A stretch of DNA of 64,000 bases, taken from positions 369,652-433,651 of the forward strand of contig WGNR01000020.1 in the NCBI GenBank assembly GCA_016124445.1, given 5' to 3'. This document shows positions 1 through 9,097 of the stretch, piece after piece. A program made the translations under genes and the position numbers. Source of the stretch: a bacterium. GTDB lineage: Bacteria; Planctomycetota; Planctomycetia; Pirellulales; Pirellulaceae. The notes beneath the pieces are model-generated. The model made no database searches. It saw nothing but the letters and a program-made list of their open reading frames with translations, and was not told where the DNA came from. Each line of letters starts with the position of its first letter. Positions within the stretch are counted from its first letter, which is position 1.

Positions 1-2
1 AG

Positions 3-1157
3 AACCTCCGTACGGAACGCAAGACCGGGGCCGCGTTCGCTTCGCCATTCAAGTTCCAGAAGTACGGCGAAAGTGGGATCGAAGTCAGCGAACTGTTCCA
101 GCACACCGCCCAGCATATCGACGACATCGCCGTCATTCGCTCGATGCAGGCCGAAGTTCCGAACCACGAGCCGTCGCTCGGCTTAATGAATTGCGGTGCC
201 TCGGTGGCGGTTCGTCCGGCGTTTGGCAGTTGGCTTACCTACGGCATGGGAACGGACAATCAGAACCTGCCTGGTTACATTGTGATGTGCCCTAAGGGTT
301 ATCCGACTAAGCAAACTCAGAACTGGCAGTCGGCCTTCTTGCCAGGCGTGTACCAGGGAACCTATGTCGATACCCGTTACACCGAAGTCGAGAAGCTGAT
401 CGAGAACGTCAAGAACTCGCGTCTGCCACTCGACGAGCAGCGAGCCCAGGTCGATCTTTTGCAAAAGATGAATGCGATGCATCGCGACCAGCGCGGATTC
501 GATCCGGCCCTGGAAGCCCAGGTGAATTCGTTCGAGTTGGCCTATCGCATGCAGATGGAAGCCTCAGACGCGTTCGACGTTACCAAGGAACCCAAGAACG
601 TGCTGGATGCTTACGGCAGTGGTATCCAGGCTCGCCAGATCCTGATTGCTCGTCGTTTGGTCGAACGAGGCGTTCGCTTCGTCCAGGTCTTCCATGGTGC
701 TGGCCAGCCTTGGGACAGCCACGACGACCTGGAAGCCCGCCATCGTGCATTGGCCGGCGAATGCGACCGAGCGATCGGTGCGTTGATTGCCGATCTGAAG
801 CGGCTGGGGCTGTTCGAGGAAACGCTCATCCTATGGGGTGGCGAGTTCGGCCGGACGCCTACGGTTGAATTGCCCAAGCCAGGATCGAATGCCGGTAAGA
901 TTAACGGCCGCGATCACAATCATTACGGCTTTACCTGTTGGCTGGCCGGAGGCGGGATCAAAGGAGGCCAGGTTTACGGCTCGACCGACGAAACCGGCTT
1001 TAAGGCGGCAGAGAACCCGGTGCAGGTCCACGATCTGCACGCCACCATGCTGCACGCGCTCGGCTTCGATCATAAGAAGCTGACCTACCGCTACGCTGGC
1101 CGCGACTACCGCCTGACCGATGTTCACGGCAACGTCGTCCACGAGTTGCTCTCATAA
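3..1157 (+). CDS. DUF1501 family protein, 5' end outside window
   Basis: The reading frame is open from base 3, so the gene begins upstream of the window and only the C-terminal ~384 residues are present. The sequence carries the typical DUF1501 blocks: an early DDIAVIRSM stretch followed by NHEPS, a central GVRFVQVFHG segment, the HDDLEARH stretch, WGGEFGRTP and GRDHNHYGF, and a C-terminal H-x2-ATMLHALG segment. DUF1501 proteins are sulfatase/alkaline-phosphatase-like exported proteins, usually with a Tat signal at the N-terminus (not visible here), and in planctomycetes they are usually paired with DUF1549/DUF1553 cytochrome-like genes upstream. Their biochemical role is unproven. Family assignment is secure; function is not. 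Confidence 0.93.
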   Translation, partial: NLRTERKTGAAFASPFKFQKYGESGIEVSELFQHTAQHIDDIAVIRSMQAEVPNHEPSLGLMNCGASVAVRPAFGSWLTYGMGTDNQNLPGYIVMCPKGYPTKQTQNWQSAFLPGVYQGTYVDTRYTEVEKLIENVKNSRLPLDEQRAQVDLLQKMNAMHRDQRGFDPALEAQVNSFELAYRMQMEASDAFDVTKEPKNVLDAYGSGIQARQILIARRLVERGVRFVQVFHGAGQPWDSHDDLEARHRALAGECDRAIGALIADLKRLGLFEETLILWGGEFGRTPTVELPKPGSNAGKINGRDHNHYGFTCWLAGGGIKGGQVYGSTDETGFKAAENPVQVHDLHATMLHALGFDHKKLTYRYAGRDYRLTDVHGNVVHELLS

Positions 1158-1377
1158 TCGGAATCTGTCCGGAAAAGCAGGGTGCGAGCAGCGAAGCGAA
1201 TCGCATCCAATGGGGTGGCCAAGCTATCAAGATGGTGCAATGCGTTCGGCTTCGCCTCACTTCTCACACTCTACCAGAACGCCGGTAAAGTTCGGGTTGC
1301 CTTCTTTCCTGCGAACCGGTTTGCTGAGTTGGTGTCCTTCATGGATTCATGGATTTCCCATTTCACGGAACGACCCA

Positions 1378-1650
1378 ATGCGCCAGTGTGAACTTTGCGG
1401 TGACGAGGCTTTCAACGAGCATCACCTGATCCCGCGGCATTGCCATCGTAAGTCTTGGTTCAAGAAGCGGCATTCCAAGGAAATGATGCAGCAGACGATC
1501 GATGTTTGCGCGATGTGCCACCGGATGATCCATAATCTGGTGCCCGACGAAAAGGAACTTGGTCGTCATTACAACACGATCGAGTTGTTGGTGGCCCATC
1601 CTGAAATCGAGAACTACCTGGCCTGGAAACGGAAGCGAGTCCGGGCCTAG
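1378..1650 (+). CDS. small HNH-type zinc protein
   Basis: A 90-residue protein beginning MRQCELCG. It has a CxxC pair near the N-terminus (C4, C7), an EHHLIPR motif about ten residues later, and a second CAMCHR pair, followed by a short basic C-terminus. This is the layout of a compact HNH nuclease fold with a structural zinc. HNH domains of this size are usually either DNA nucleases or inactive zinc-binding relatives, and which applies here cannot be decided. An upstream in-frame start at 1120 would overlap the end of the DUF1501 gene and adds ~86 residues with no domain character, so the ATG at 1378 is preferred although no strong ribosome-binding site precedes it. The 220 bp upstream hold no other gene. 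Confidence 0.75.
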   Translation: MRQCELCGDEAFNEHHLIPRHCHRKSWFKKRHSKEMMQQTIDVCAMCHRMIHNLVPDEKELGRHYNTIELLVAHPEIENYLAWKRKRVRA

Positions 1651-1693
1651 GGTCTGCGGCTACGCAAGCGTTCCTCCTCCCGCTTGGCGCATT

Positions 1694-1725
1694 AAAAAAC
1701 GGGTTCACATCAAATGTGAACCCGT
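1694..1725 (-). terminator. rho-independent terminator of the TlpA-like gene
   Basis: A perfect 12-bp stem (1699-1710 with 1714-1725, triplet loop CAA) is followed on the minus strand by a run of five T. It lies ~28 bp beyond the stop codon of the gene at 1753-2898. Confidence 0.85.
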
Positions 1726-1752
1726 CGAAGATTAACCGCTAAAGGCTGACGG

Positions 1753-2898
1753 TCAATTCTCGGTTTCGTCTTCCGCCTGAGGGGCTTCCACGTCGGGGAA
1801 CGCTTCGGCCAGCAGTTTCGGAAGTGCTTCGCCACGGGCGTCGGTCGAAATCACCAACCCATCTTTGCCGACAAAGATCATCTTCGGAATGCCAGTGATC
1901 CCGTAGTAGAGAGCGTTCTCGTCCGATTTTTCATCGCCGGTAACGTTGCTGACAATGGTCCAGGGAATCTCACGCTCGGCGATGAAGGTGTCGAGATCTT
2001 CTTTCGAGCGATCCAGGCTGATGCCAACAATCTCGAAGCCGTGTGGGTGATAGGCCTTGTACATCTTTTTCATCTGTGGAAATTCCGCGACGCAAGGATG
2101 GCACCAGGTAGCCCAGAAATCGACCAGGACAACTTTACCGCGGTAACTTTGCCAGTCGAGCTTCGTTCCGTCAAGTTTCTTCCCCACGACCCGCATCGGG
2201 TTGCCTTGAAGGTTGATCATCCGCGAGAACCCTTTCAGGTCGTCGGAGATCTTCTTCAGGTCGCCGTCGTCTGACTTGGCGAAATGGCTCGACAGGCTAT
2301 CGGCAATATCGGCCGCTTGTTGCGGATCGTTGAGCATCTCTAGATTTCTTGCGAGCGTCATCGCCAAGCGTCCGGCGGTGGCGTCGGCTGGCATCTGTTC
2401 GATTTCCTGGCACTTTTTCCGGATGATCGCCATCCGCTCGCCTGGCTCCAGGCTTCGCACCATGTTCATTTCAAGCACTAGCAATGCATCGGTGGCTTCG
2501 GTTGCCACGGCTGGGTCTTTGTGCTGTGAATAGGTTTTCAGATCTTCTTTCAACAGGTCGATGCTATCTTCCTGACCCATGTTGGCCAAGGCAGAGCGAA
2601 GGCTGAATCGCATCCAGATCATCTTCCGCTTCAGTTCCGTTTCCGAGGGAAGCTCCCAGACGACATCCATCATCTCGAGCCCCTTGGTCAGGCGTTCATT
2701 CACCGGCAGCGGATTAGCTTGATCACGCAGCAAGGTTTCGATCTCAGCCAGGCCTGCTTCGGCGGTTTTTGGTTTGAATTGGCTCGAGTCGACTTTGTCG
2801 ATCGCTTTATCATCTTCGGCTTGGATCGGCAACGGGCTAACTGCCAAAGTTGCCAAGAGCAAAAAAGCCATTGTGAAACACTTACACCAGCTATTCAT
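1753..2898 (-). CDS. exported TlpA-like thioredoxin-fold protein
   Basis: A 381-residue protein with a hydrophobic signal peptide (about residues 1-27). A mainly helical region of ~200 residues follows, then a C-terminal thioredoxin fold (about 235-370). The redox motif is WCHPC with cysteines at 266 and 269, embedded in a DFWATWC context typical of the TlpA/ResA/AhpC-TSA group; a later GIPKMIFVGKDG segment carries the cis-proline characteristic of thioredoxins. Such proteins reduce or isomerise disulfides in the periplasm or on the cell surface. The long helical N-terminal extension is common in planctomycete paralogues and has no assigned role. The gene stands alone, with its own terminator. 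Confidence 0.9.
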   Translation of the reverse strand: MNSWCKCFTMAFLLLATLAVSPLPIQAEDDKAIDKVDSSQFKPKTAEAGLAEIETLLRDQANPLPVNERLTKGLEMMDVVWELPSETELKRKMIWMRFSLRSALANMGQEDSIDLLKEDLKTYSQHKDPAVATEATDALLVLEMNMVRSLEPGERMAIIRKKCQEIEQMPADATAGRLAMTLARNLEMLNDPQQAADIADSLSSHFAKSDDGDLKKISDDLKGFSRMINLQGNPMRVVGKKLDGTKLDWQSYRGKVVLVDFWATWCHPCVAEFPQMKKMYKAYHPHGFEIVGISLDRSKEDLDTFIAEREIPWTIVSNVTGDEKSDENALYYGITGIPKMIFVGKDGLVISTDARGEALPKLLAEAFPDVEAPQAEDETEN

Positions 2899-3047
2899 TC
2901 ATTTCTCCTCGCCTGTGCCATAGATTGAGGGCCCATGGTTGGTAGAGGACCCGACACGTTTCATTCTAGGTCGTCGTTGGGGCCCGCCCATTTTCATATG
3001 CTGCCTTCGAGATTATCAATTTGTTGCACGCGGCCTAATTCAGGTGG

Positions 3048-3083
3048 CAAAAAAGAACATCCCACCGCAAGCGATGGGATGTT
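3048..3083 (-). terminator. rho-independent terminator after the GH57-GalT-GlgA cluster
   Basis: A 9-bp stem (3056-3064 with 3075-3083, 10-nt loop) is followed on the minus strand by a T-run. It lies ~40 bp past the stop of the GH57 gene, the last gene of the cluster. Confidence 0.8.
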
Positions 3084-3124
3084 TTGCATTGAAACTGTTT
3101 TTTTGCCTTGAATCTTGAAACCGC

Positions 3125-5299
3125 TTAGCCGGCATTGACACTTTCGCGCGCATCTTGCGGCATGCGGCTTTCGGCCAGGCTGGTGTCGATGTCCAAGTGC
3201 ATGACAACGCTCCAGCGACCTTCGGAATCGCCTTGGACCCACCAGTGCGGCATCAGGCAAGTGCTTTGATGAACCATCTCGAAGCCACCTTCCGACTGGC
3301 TGACCGTCGAGATCGGGAAGGTCCAGATACTGGTTGGGCGATCGGCATTCCAGCGGCAATCGATCCCTAGCCATTCATCCTTCATGCCCAGATCTTGAAC
3401 TTCGTGGAGATCCAACCGAGTACCGAGGTGACCCAGCTTGGTGCCATTGGCCTGATGGAAGTAACGATCGTCGGCGCCCGCAGGCAGTCCAGCCAGATTC
3501 ATTTCGACGGCGAAGTGCAGCACTTGATCTTGCGGCAGGCCTTCCAGCAGGTAGGCGATTTCCAGCGTGCTGCTACCGGCCGAGAGCGTAACCCCCTTGG
3601 TGATCTTCAGCGGAATTCCCCAAGCGTTGCCCAGCCGCGACATCTGCACCTGGATGCGATCAGGGTTGCGGCGAACTTTGGCCTCGAATCGCGAACCGAC
3701 AAAGTCGCCCCGTTCCATCGTCTCGTTCAACGCGACTTGATCGACCGTCGCATTGTTGTCGAAGAAGTGATCGACCAGCATCTTGCGCTGATAGTTGTCG
3801 TACTGTAGCATCTTGTCGAGGCCTTCCTGCTTGAAGACAACTCGATCGTGAATCGATGCGACATCGCCACCGCTATTGGAAGGCCCGGCGAGCACTTTGC
3901 GATGATACGCTTCAGGGCGGCGCGAAAGCGTGGCCAGCAGGTTGTGGCAGATCGAACGAACGTCGAGTTCGTAGATCGTTCCGCCGGTTGCTGGAGCGAG
4001 GAACGCGGTCAGCTTCTCATCTTCCAGGCGAACCTCTTGGCGGGCATCGAGGTTGAAGTCTGCGACTTCCGCTTCCACGAAGCTGCCGGACTTGTGTTCT
4101 GCCTGGTCGAGCAGATTCTCGGCCGCGATCAAGTGGTTGTAGACTGCGTTGCGAAGGTGCGGCAGGTAAGTTCCGCCAAAGGCACCATGCCAATAGCTGC
4201 AATTGCACTGACCGCGGTACAGTTCGGTCTTGGCCAAGGCCAGCAGACGCTCGTCGCCACCATTCGCTTCGGCGGCGGCCAGGCGATTGCTGATGCCCAA
4301 AGCACGGCAATACATCTCGTCAGTTTCTGGATAGCGAACCTTGAAGTTCCGCCAGTAGCCTCCACGAATGTACTTCTTGATGTTCGGCCAATGCTCGTCA
4401 TGTTCGAGCATATGAACGAGGTCTTCAAATTCCATCTGCTGCTGAGCCGGCATCGCCCACTCGGTCATTTCGCGGTAGCTGCCTTCAGGAATGTAGGTCT
4501 TACCGATCGGTGCGAGGGCTTCGCTTGCTTCGGCCAGGGTGGTGGTCAGCAGCCAATCTTTGTTGGCGGTCAGCAGTTCGAAGAACTGAGCCAGCCAGCC
4601 GCGATCGTAGACGTGGGCCTTGGTATCAGGCCAGGTACCGAACTTCTCGCCATCGTCACCAAACACCAGCACCGAACCAGGAAACTGATCGGCGATGCTG
4701 CGCATGTAATCGATCGTGTCTTGAGCCGGGGCGAACGGCAACAGGTATCGCAGTCGTTCGCTACCAGGGAAGACCGACAGCAGCTTGCCGCATTCTTCAG
4801 TCACGTAGTAGCCGTACAGTTCGTCTTGCGGGATACCGGCGTTCTTGAAGTGGAAATCATCCAGGATCGTGTATTGAATGCCGGCGTCGGCGATGTCGGC
4901 GGTGAGGGGTTGTTCCCAGACCCGTTCTGGCATCCACATTCCCTGGATCTTGGCGCCCAGGCGATTGGCGAGCCACTTGGTGTAGCTGGCGATCTGACCG
5001 ACGCGATCGCGCGGCGGGATCATTGGAAGGATTGCTTCGTAGAAAACACCGCCGATGATTTCGATCCGACCGTTTTGAACGTGTGCTGCCAGACGATCAA
5101 GGTATTCCGGATGATGCTGATCGAGCCACTCCATCAACGGTCCGCTGGTATGCAGGCCGATCTTGATGTCCGGATAGCAATCGAAGACATCCAGAAAGGG
5201 AAGGTAACTGTCCTGGTAGGCCTGCTCGAAGACGCCATCAAAATTGCCGATTGGTTGATGGTTGTGCAGGACCAGGCAGAGACGGATCGTGTTGCTCAT
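3125..5299 (-). CDS. GH57 alpha-amylase / 4-alpha-glucanotransferase
   Basis: From the ATG at 5299 the protein is 724 residues. It opens with the GH57 signature LVLHNHQP (about residues 9-16). The WMPERVWE motif places the catalytic nucleophile at E125, and FGDDGEKFG places the acid/base at D215; both agree with known Thermococcus 4-alpha-glucanotransferases. The length fits a (beta/alpha)7 catalytic barrel plus the DUF1925 and DUF1926 C-terminal domains of that family. It probably disproportionates or hydrolyses alpha-1,4-glucans in the cytosol, consistent with galT-like and glgA genes upstream on the same strand. A longer frame to 5386 adds 29 residues with no family character, and the family start is MSNTIRLCLVLHNHQP, so the shorter start is used. 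Whether transferase or hydrolase activity dominates cannot be told. Confidence 0.92.
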   Translation of the reverse strand: MSNTIRLCLVLHNHQPIGNFDGVFEQAYQDSYLPFLDVFDCYPDIKIGLHTSGPLMEWLDQHHPEYLDRLAAHVQNGRIEIIGGVFYEAILPMIPPRDRVGQIASYTKWLANRLGAKIQGMWMPERVWEQPLTADIADAGIQYTILDDFHFKNAGIPQDELYGYYVTEECGKLLSVFPGSERLRYLLPFAPAQDTIDYMRSIADQFPGSVLVFGDDGEKFGTWPDTKAHVYDRGWLAQFFELLTANKDWLLTTTLAEASEALAPIGKTYIPEGSYREMTEWAMPAQQQMEFEDLVHMLEHDEHWPNIKKYIRGGYWRNFKVRYPETDEMYCRALGISNRLAAAEANGGDERLLALAKTELYRGQCNCSYWHGAFGGTYLPHLRNAVYNHLIAAENLLDQAEHKSGSFVEAEVADFNLDARQEVRLEDEKLTAFLAPATGGTIYELDVRSICHNLLATLSRRPEAYHRKVLAGPSNSGGDVASIHDRVVFKQEGLDKMLQYDNYQRKMLVDHFFDNNATVDQVALNETMERGDFVGSRFEAKVRRNPDRIQVQMSRLGNAWGIPLKITKGVTLSAGSSTLEIAYLLEGLPQDQVLHFAVEMNLAGLPAGADDRYFHQANGTKLGHLGTRLDLHEVQDLGMKDEWLGIDCRWNADRPTSIWTFPISTVSQSEGGFEMVHQSTCLMPHWWVQGDSEGRWSVVMHLDIDTSLAESRMPQDARESVNAG

Positions 5300-5495
5300 A
5301 GGTTTCTCGGGGGGAGTTTCCAGGGAGTTGGGAACGGAGTATGACGGAATTCGCCTGGGGTCAAAAGACGAATCGGCAGAACCCAACCCTTTTAGCTAGC
5401 TTTTCTAATTGACTTCATCAGACAAGTCGTAGGCGACCTGACAGGTAGTACGGAACATATCGATCAACGCGACAAATCGGCTGGATCGCCAGTCC

Positions 5496-6515
5496 TTAAG
5501 ACGACTGTCTGAGGATCTGAGCTGCCTGCTCTGGAGAGAGAGGGTTCACATAGAGACCCGTTCCCCACTCGAATCCTGCTCTGACCGTTACACGCGGCAA
5601 AACCTCTACATGCCAGTGATAGTGATCCGCAGGGAATGTGTCAAACGGCATCGTGTGAATCAGGTAGTTGTATGCCGGGAAATTTAATACCTTTTCGATT
5701 TGGGTCAGGAGCGACCTGACCAACAAGGCAAGCTGTTCTAAAAGCGCAGAGTTTGCGTGTCCGAAGTCGGCCTGAGGATGACGGGGCAAGATACAGACCT
5801 CGCAGGGCATCCTGGAGGCAAAGGGGCAGAAGGCGACCAGGTTCTCGTCGGCATGCACAATCCGCTCTCCGGCGGCCATTTCCCGCTCGATCAGATCGCT
5901 CCAATACGATTGCCCATGACGCTGAAAATAGGCCAGGCTGGCGTCGATCTCTTGGTCTACCACCGCCGGGACCCAGCGGGTCGCCATCAACTGGCTGTGC
6001 GAGTGCTCGAGCGAGGCTCCGGCGGCCGGCCCATTGTTTTTGAAGAGTTGCACGTAGCGGCAGTGGCCTGCGTTGCGGATGGCATTTAGACGCATCTGAT
6101 AGGCCTGGAAAGTCATTTTCGCACAATGCTCGGACAGCCCGGTGAACGACGTGACGTGCTCCGGCGATTCGATGATGACTTCCTGAACGCCACTGGCCGG
6201 GATGGACGGGTAGAAAGTGTTCTCTCGGACAGGCAGGCTTTCAGGAAATGCCGGCGAGAGCGACGGATAGATATTGGGCACCACGCGAACTTCCCAGGGA
6301 AACTGGTCGCTTTGGCGCACAAGGCCTGCCGGCAGTACGAGCAGTTCCTCTGGGGTGGCATCTTCGTGGCCGCCGCAGAAAGGGCAGCGCATGGCCGAAG
6401 GAGGTGGGATCGTGGCTTTCCACTGCTGAGGGCGGTTCTCGCGACCTTCCGCAACGACCACTTGATAGCCGAGCAGTGGGTCTCGGCGAAGCTCGTTTCC
6501 AAATTCAGAAGGCAC
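5496..6515 (-). CDS. galT: galactose-1-phosphate uridylyltransferase-like
   Basis: A 339-residue double-HIT protein. The N-terminal half has an RCPFC zinc-type cysteine pair and the active-site segment EHSHSQ. The C-terminal half has the H-x-H-x-E segment (HWHVEVLP) typical of GalT. Classical GalT carries H-P-H-x-Q at the active site, and here the middle residue is serine (H-S-H-x-Q), a variant seen in GalT-like proteins linked to glycogen genes. It would transfer a nucleotidyl group between sugar phosphates through a histidine intermediate. It sits between the GH57 gene (197 bp downstream) and glgA (35 bp upstream), which suggests a role in feeding glucose or galactose phosphates to polysaccharide metabolism. 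Substrate preference is inferred, not shown. Confidence 0.88.
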   Translation of the reverse strand: MPSEFGNELRRDPLLGYQVVVAEGRENRPQQWKATIPPPSAMRCPFCGGHEDATPEELLVLPAGLVRQSDQFPWEVRVVPNIYPSLSPAFPESLPVRENTFYPSIPASGVQEVIIESPEHVTSFTGLSEHCAKMTFQAYQMRLNAIRNAGHCRYVQLFKNNGPAAGASLEHSHSQLMATRWVPAVVDQEIDASLAYFQRHGQSYWSDLIEREMAAGERIVHADENLVAFCPFASRMPCEVCILPRHPQADFGHANSALLEQLALLVRSLLTQIEKVLNFPAYNYLIHTMPFDTFPADHYHWHVEVLPRVTVRAGFEWGTGLYVNPLSPEQAAQILRQSS

Positions 6516-6550
6516 AGCGACATCCTTGTCGGTAGTGGTCCGAAGTGAAG

Positions 6551-8032
6551 TTACTGAGCGTTATGAGCTTCAATGGTCTTCTTGTAGAGTTCAACATATT
6601 GCCGAGCACTACGATCCCACGACCAATCTTGCAGCATGCCTGTTTCGACGATCTGTTTCCAGGTGTCAGGCTGCTCGCGATAGGTCGTGATGGCGAGTTC
6701 CAGAATGTCTTGCAGGGCTTCGGTCGTATATTCGCGGAAACTGAAGCCGTTGGCGGTGCCTGTTTCGAGGTTGGCTGGCGAGACGTTCGTAATGGTATCG
6801 GCCAGACCGCCGGTCTCGCGAACGACCGGAACCGTTCCGTATTTCAGACTGTAAAGCTGATTGAGTCCGCACGGTTCGTACTGGCTCGGCATCAGGAACA
6901 TGTCGGCACCTGCTTCGACCCGGCGAGCTTTCGATTCGCAAAACTCGACTTTGACACCGATCTTATTGGGAAACAGGCTATTGAGTTCTTTCAGCGTCGC
7001 TTCGTGATGCGGTTCGCCGGTGCCTAGAATCACCCATTGGCAGTCGCAAGTCTTCGCTCGTTCGCGAATCACCTTGGCAGCAAGATCAAAGCCTTTCTGA
7101 TCAGCCATGCGGCCAACCATGCCAATCACTGGCGTGTTGGGATTGACCGGCAGATGGAAGTCTTGCTGCAAGGCCTTCTTGCACTCCGGTTTATTCTTCT
7201 GCCAATTGGAAACATCGTATTTCGCAACGATCTGATCGTCAGACGAAGGATCCCAGCGGGTGTAATCGACTCCGTTGACAATCCCAGCCAGCACGTTGCG
7301 TCGCTCTCGCAGTGCCCCTTCCAGCCCGCAACCCATCGGCTGCGATTGGATTTCTTCGGCGTAGCGGGGGCTGACAGTCGAAATTGCATCGGCGAACACG
7401 ATGCCGGTCTTCAGGAAGTTCAGATGGCCGTAGAACTCCATCTGGTGCATGTTGAAGTACTTCCAGTCGAGCCCGGTCAAAAGCATGTCCCAGTGCCAGA
7501 AGTTACCCTGGTAGGCCATGTTGTGAATGGTCAGGATGCTGGCGATCTTTTCGTAGCCGTGCGTGGCGGTGTATTCGATGTTCAGGTAAGCCGGGATCAG
7601 GCCGCTTTGCCAGTCGTTGCAGTGGATCAGGTCGACCTTCAAGTCGAGCAGACGAATCGCTTCGAGCACAGCGCGGCAGAAGAAGACGAACCGCTCGCAG
7701 TTGTCTTGATAGTCGGTGCCAGCTTCGCGATACAGTTCAGGGCGGTCGAAGTACTCGTCGTTTTTGACAAAGTAGATCGGGACGTCCGAGTTTGGCAGGT
7801 GCGATTTAAGCAACTGACCCGAAGCTACCTGGCCTCCAACCGGAACGTCGAAGTAAATCGGCAGCTCTTCGATCGGCATGCCTGAATTGTAGATATGCCG
7901 GAATGCTGGCAGGATGACCGTGACTTGATCGACCAACCCCGATAGAGCGACCGGAAGGGCCCCGCCAACATCTGCCAATCCCCCGGTCTTGGCAAATGGA
8001 AACACCTCGCTGCTGGCAAAGAGAACGTTCAA
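6551..8032 (-). CDS. glgA: glycogen (starch) synthase
   Basis: A 493-residue GT5 family enzyme, the usual length. The N-terminus MNVLFASSEVFPFAKTGGL contains the K-x-G-G ADP-glucose loop with K15. The GT-B C-terminal half has GMVGRMADQKGFDL and the EPCGLNQLYSLKYGTVPVVR segment, which includes the catalytic E-x7-E motif. It elongates alpha-1,4-glucan from ADP- or UDP-glucose in the cytosol. It is the first gene of the minus-strand GlgA-GalT-GH57 cluster, 35 bp before galT, and these genes are likely co-transcribed. A ~390 bp upstream region should contain the promoter. Confidence 0.95.
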   Translation of the reverse strand: MNVLFASSEVFPFAKTGGLADVGGALPVALSGLVDQVTVILPAFRHIYNSGMPIEELPIYFDVPVGGQVASGQLLKSHLPNSDVPIYFVKNDEYFDRPELYREAGTDYQDNCERFVFFCRAVLEAIRLLDLKVDLIHCNDWQSGLIPAYLNIEYTATHGYEKIASILTIHNMAYQGNFWHWDMLLTGLDWKYFNMHQMEFYGHLNFLKTGIVFADAISTVSPRYAEEIQSQPMGCGLEGALRERRNVLAGIVNGVDYTRWDPSSDDQIVAKYDVSNWQKNKPECKKALQQDFHLPVNPNTPVIGMVGRMADQKGFDLAAKVIRERAKTCDCQWVILGTGEPHHEATLKELNSLFPNKIGVKVEFCESKARRVEAGADMFLMPSQYEPCGLNQLYSLKYGTVPVVRETGGLADTITNVSPANLETGTANGFSFREYTTEALQDILELAITTYREQPDTWKQIVETGMLQDWSWDRSARQYVELYKKTIEAHNAQ

Positions 8033-8425
8033 GGGGGAAGGGCTCCATGGCGTGGCTATCTACAGGTAAACAGCAAGGTTGCGTCAAATAATAACACAAG
8101 AAAAGAGCAATCGGGATAGGCTTGCGAAAAAAGGAGGTTTTGATCGATTGTGGCGATTAGGATCTCTCGGCGATTGGGGCGCACCCTCCTTTATAAACTC
8201 GCCTCTTGGGAAATTGGATCCCCACAACGGGCCTTCTAGCTTATAGGGAAAAACCTTGCGAAGGGGGATAAATTATCACATTTTGTGAAAATAGGGAGCT
8301 TAGTGGTGAGTAGGCTGCCATAAGAAGTTGCGCTATTCGCACTTTGGACAGTGAATGACCAGCTGCGGCATCTTGCTTATCGGGGGGATGGATAAGCCAG
8401 AATTGTCCCCCTCGCCACTGTTGTG
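8033..8425. other. intergenic region upstream of glgA
   Basis: About 390 bp without a convincing gene, separating the start of glgA from the stop of the KtrA gene. It should hold the glgA promoter on the minus strand and the 3' end of the potassium-transport transcript. A GGAGGT stretch at ~8132 on the plus strand is followed only by a very short frame and is not taken as a gene. Confidence 0.5.
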
Positions 8426-9091
8426 TCAGGTCTTATTTCGGAGCTGTTCCAGCGAGGTTTGTTTGCCAACCACCAGAATCATCTGATCGAGACCCAGCGA
8501 GTAGGTGCCGTCAGGGAACATCTCGAGCTTGCCGGTCATCGAGTCTTTCACGCCAACCACCCACACGCCGAATTGCTGCCGCAGGTTCAATTGCATCAAT
8601 GAGCGGCCAACCATGTCATCGGGAACGGCGATTTCCATGAAGCTGTATTCCGGATCGATCGGCAGAAAGTCGATGATGTTTGGCCAGGTCATGCGGTCGG
8701 CCAGGGCGGTCGCAATTTCCGCTTCCGGGAAGATGATTCGTTCGACTCCCAGCGTTTTCAGAAGTTTCCCGTGATCGTCGCTGACTCCTTTGACGATGAT
8801 CCGCTTGGCACCCAGTTCTTTGACATGCAAGGTGGCCAGCAGCGACGGGGTAATGTCTTCGCCCATGCTGATAAAGACACCGTTCGCATCGGCGATCGAG
8901 AGTTGCCTGAGCGTTTCGACATCGGTCGCATCGCCAATGATCGCTTCGTACAAGTCATCTTTGAATTCCTCAACGCGCTCGCGGCAACTGTCGACCCCGG
9001 TCACGCGGCAACCATTCTTCTTCAGCTGCCGAGCCAGCGCACCACCAAAGCTGCCAAGCCCAAGTACGTAGAAATGTTTTGCAACTGCCAT
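8426..9091 (-). CDS. ktrA: KtrA/TrkA-type potassium-channel regulatory subunit
   Basis: A 221-residue protein of the usual KtrA length. An N-terminal Rossmann RCK domain has the nucleotide-binding GLGSFG motif (residues 11-16) and an acidic residue after the second strand (VTGVDS). A C-terminal RCK_C domain begins at about residue 140. It forms a cytosolic ring that gates the membrane subunit encoded just upstream in response to ATP/ADP or NAD(H). The start lies 6 bp after the stop of the ktrB-like gene, so the two are almost certainly co-translated. Confidence 0.93.
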   Translation of the reverse strand: MAVAKHFYVLGLGSFGGALARQLKKNGCRVTGVDSCRERVEEFKDDLYEAIIGDATDVETLRQLSIADANGVFISMGEDITPSLLATLHVKELGAKRIIVKGVSDDHGKLLKTLGVERIIFPEAEIATALADRMTWPNIIDFLPIDPEYSFMEIAVPDDMVGRSLMQLNLRQQFGVWVVGVKDSMTGKLEMFPDGTYSLGLDQMILVVGKQTSLEQLRNKT

Positions 9092-9097
9092 ATGGGC

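Noticed and set aside
1180..1208. Imperfect hairpin after the DUF1501 stop codon
   Set aside because: No T-run follows, so it is not called a terminator.
3848..5344. 498-aa plus-strand frame opposite the GH57 gene
   Set aside because: Antisense shadow of a well-conserved gene; no ribosome-binding site or domain.
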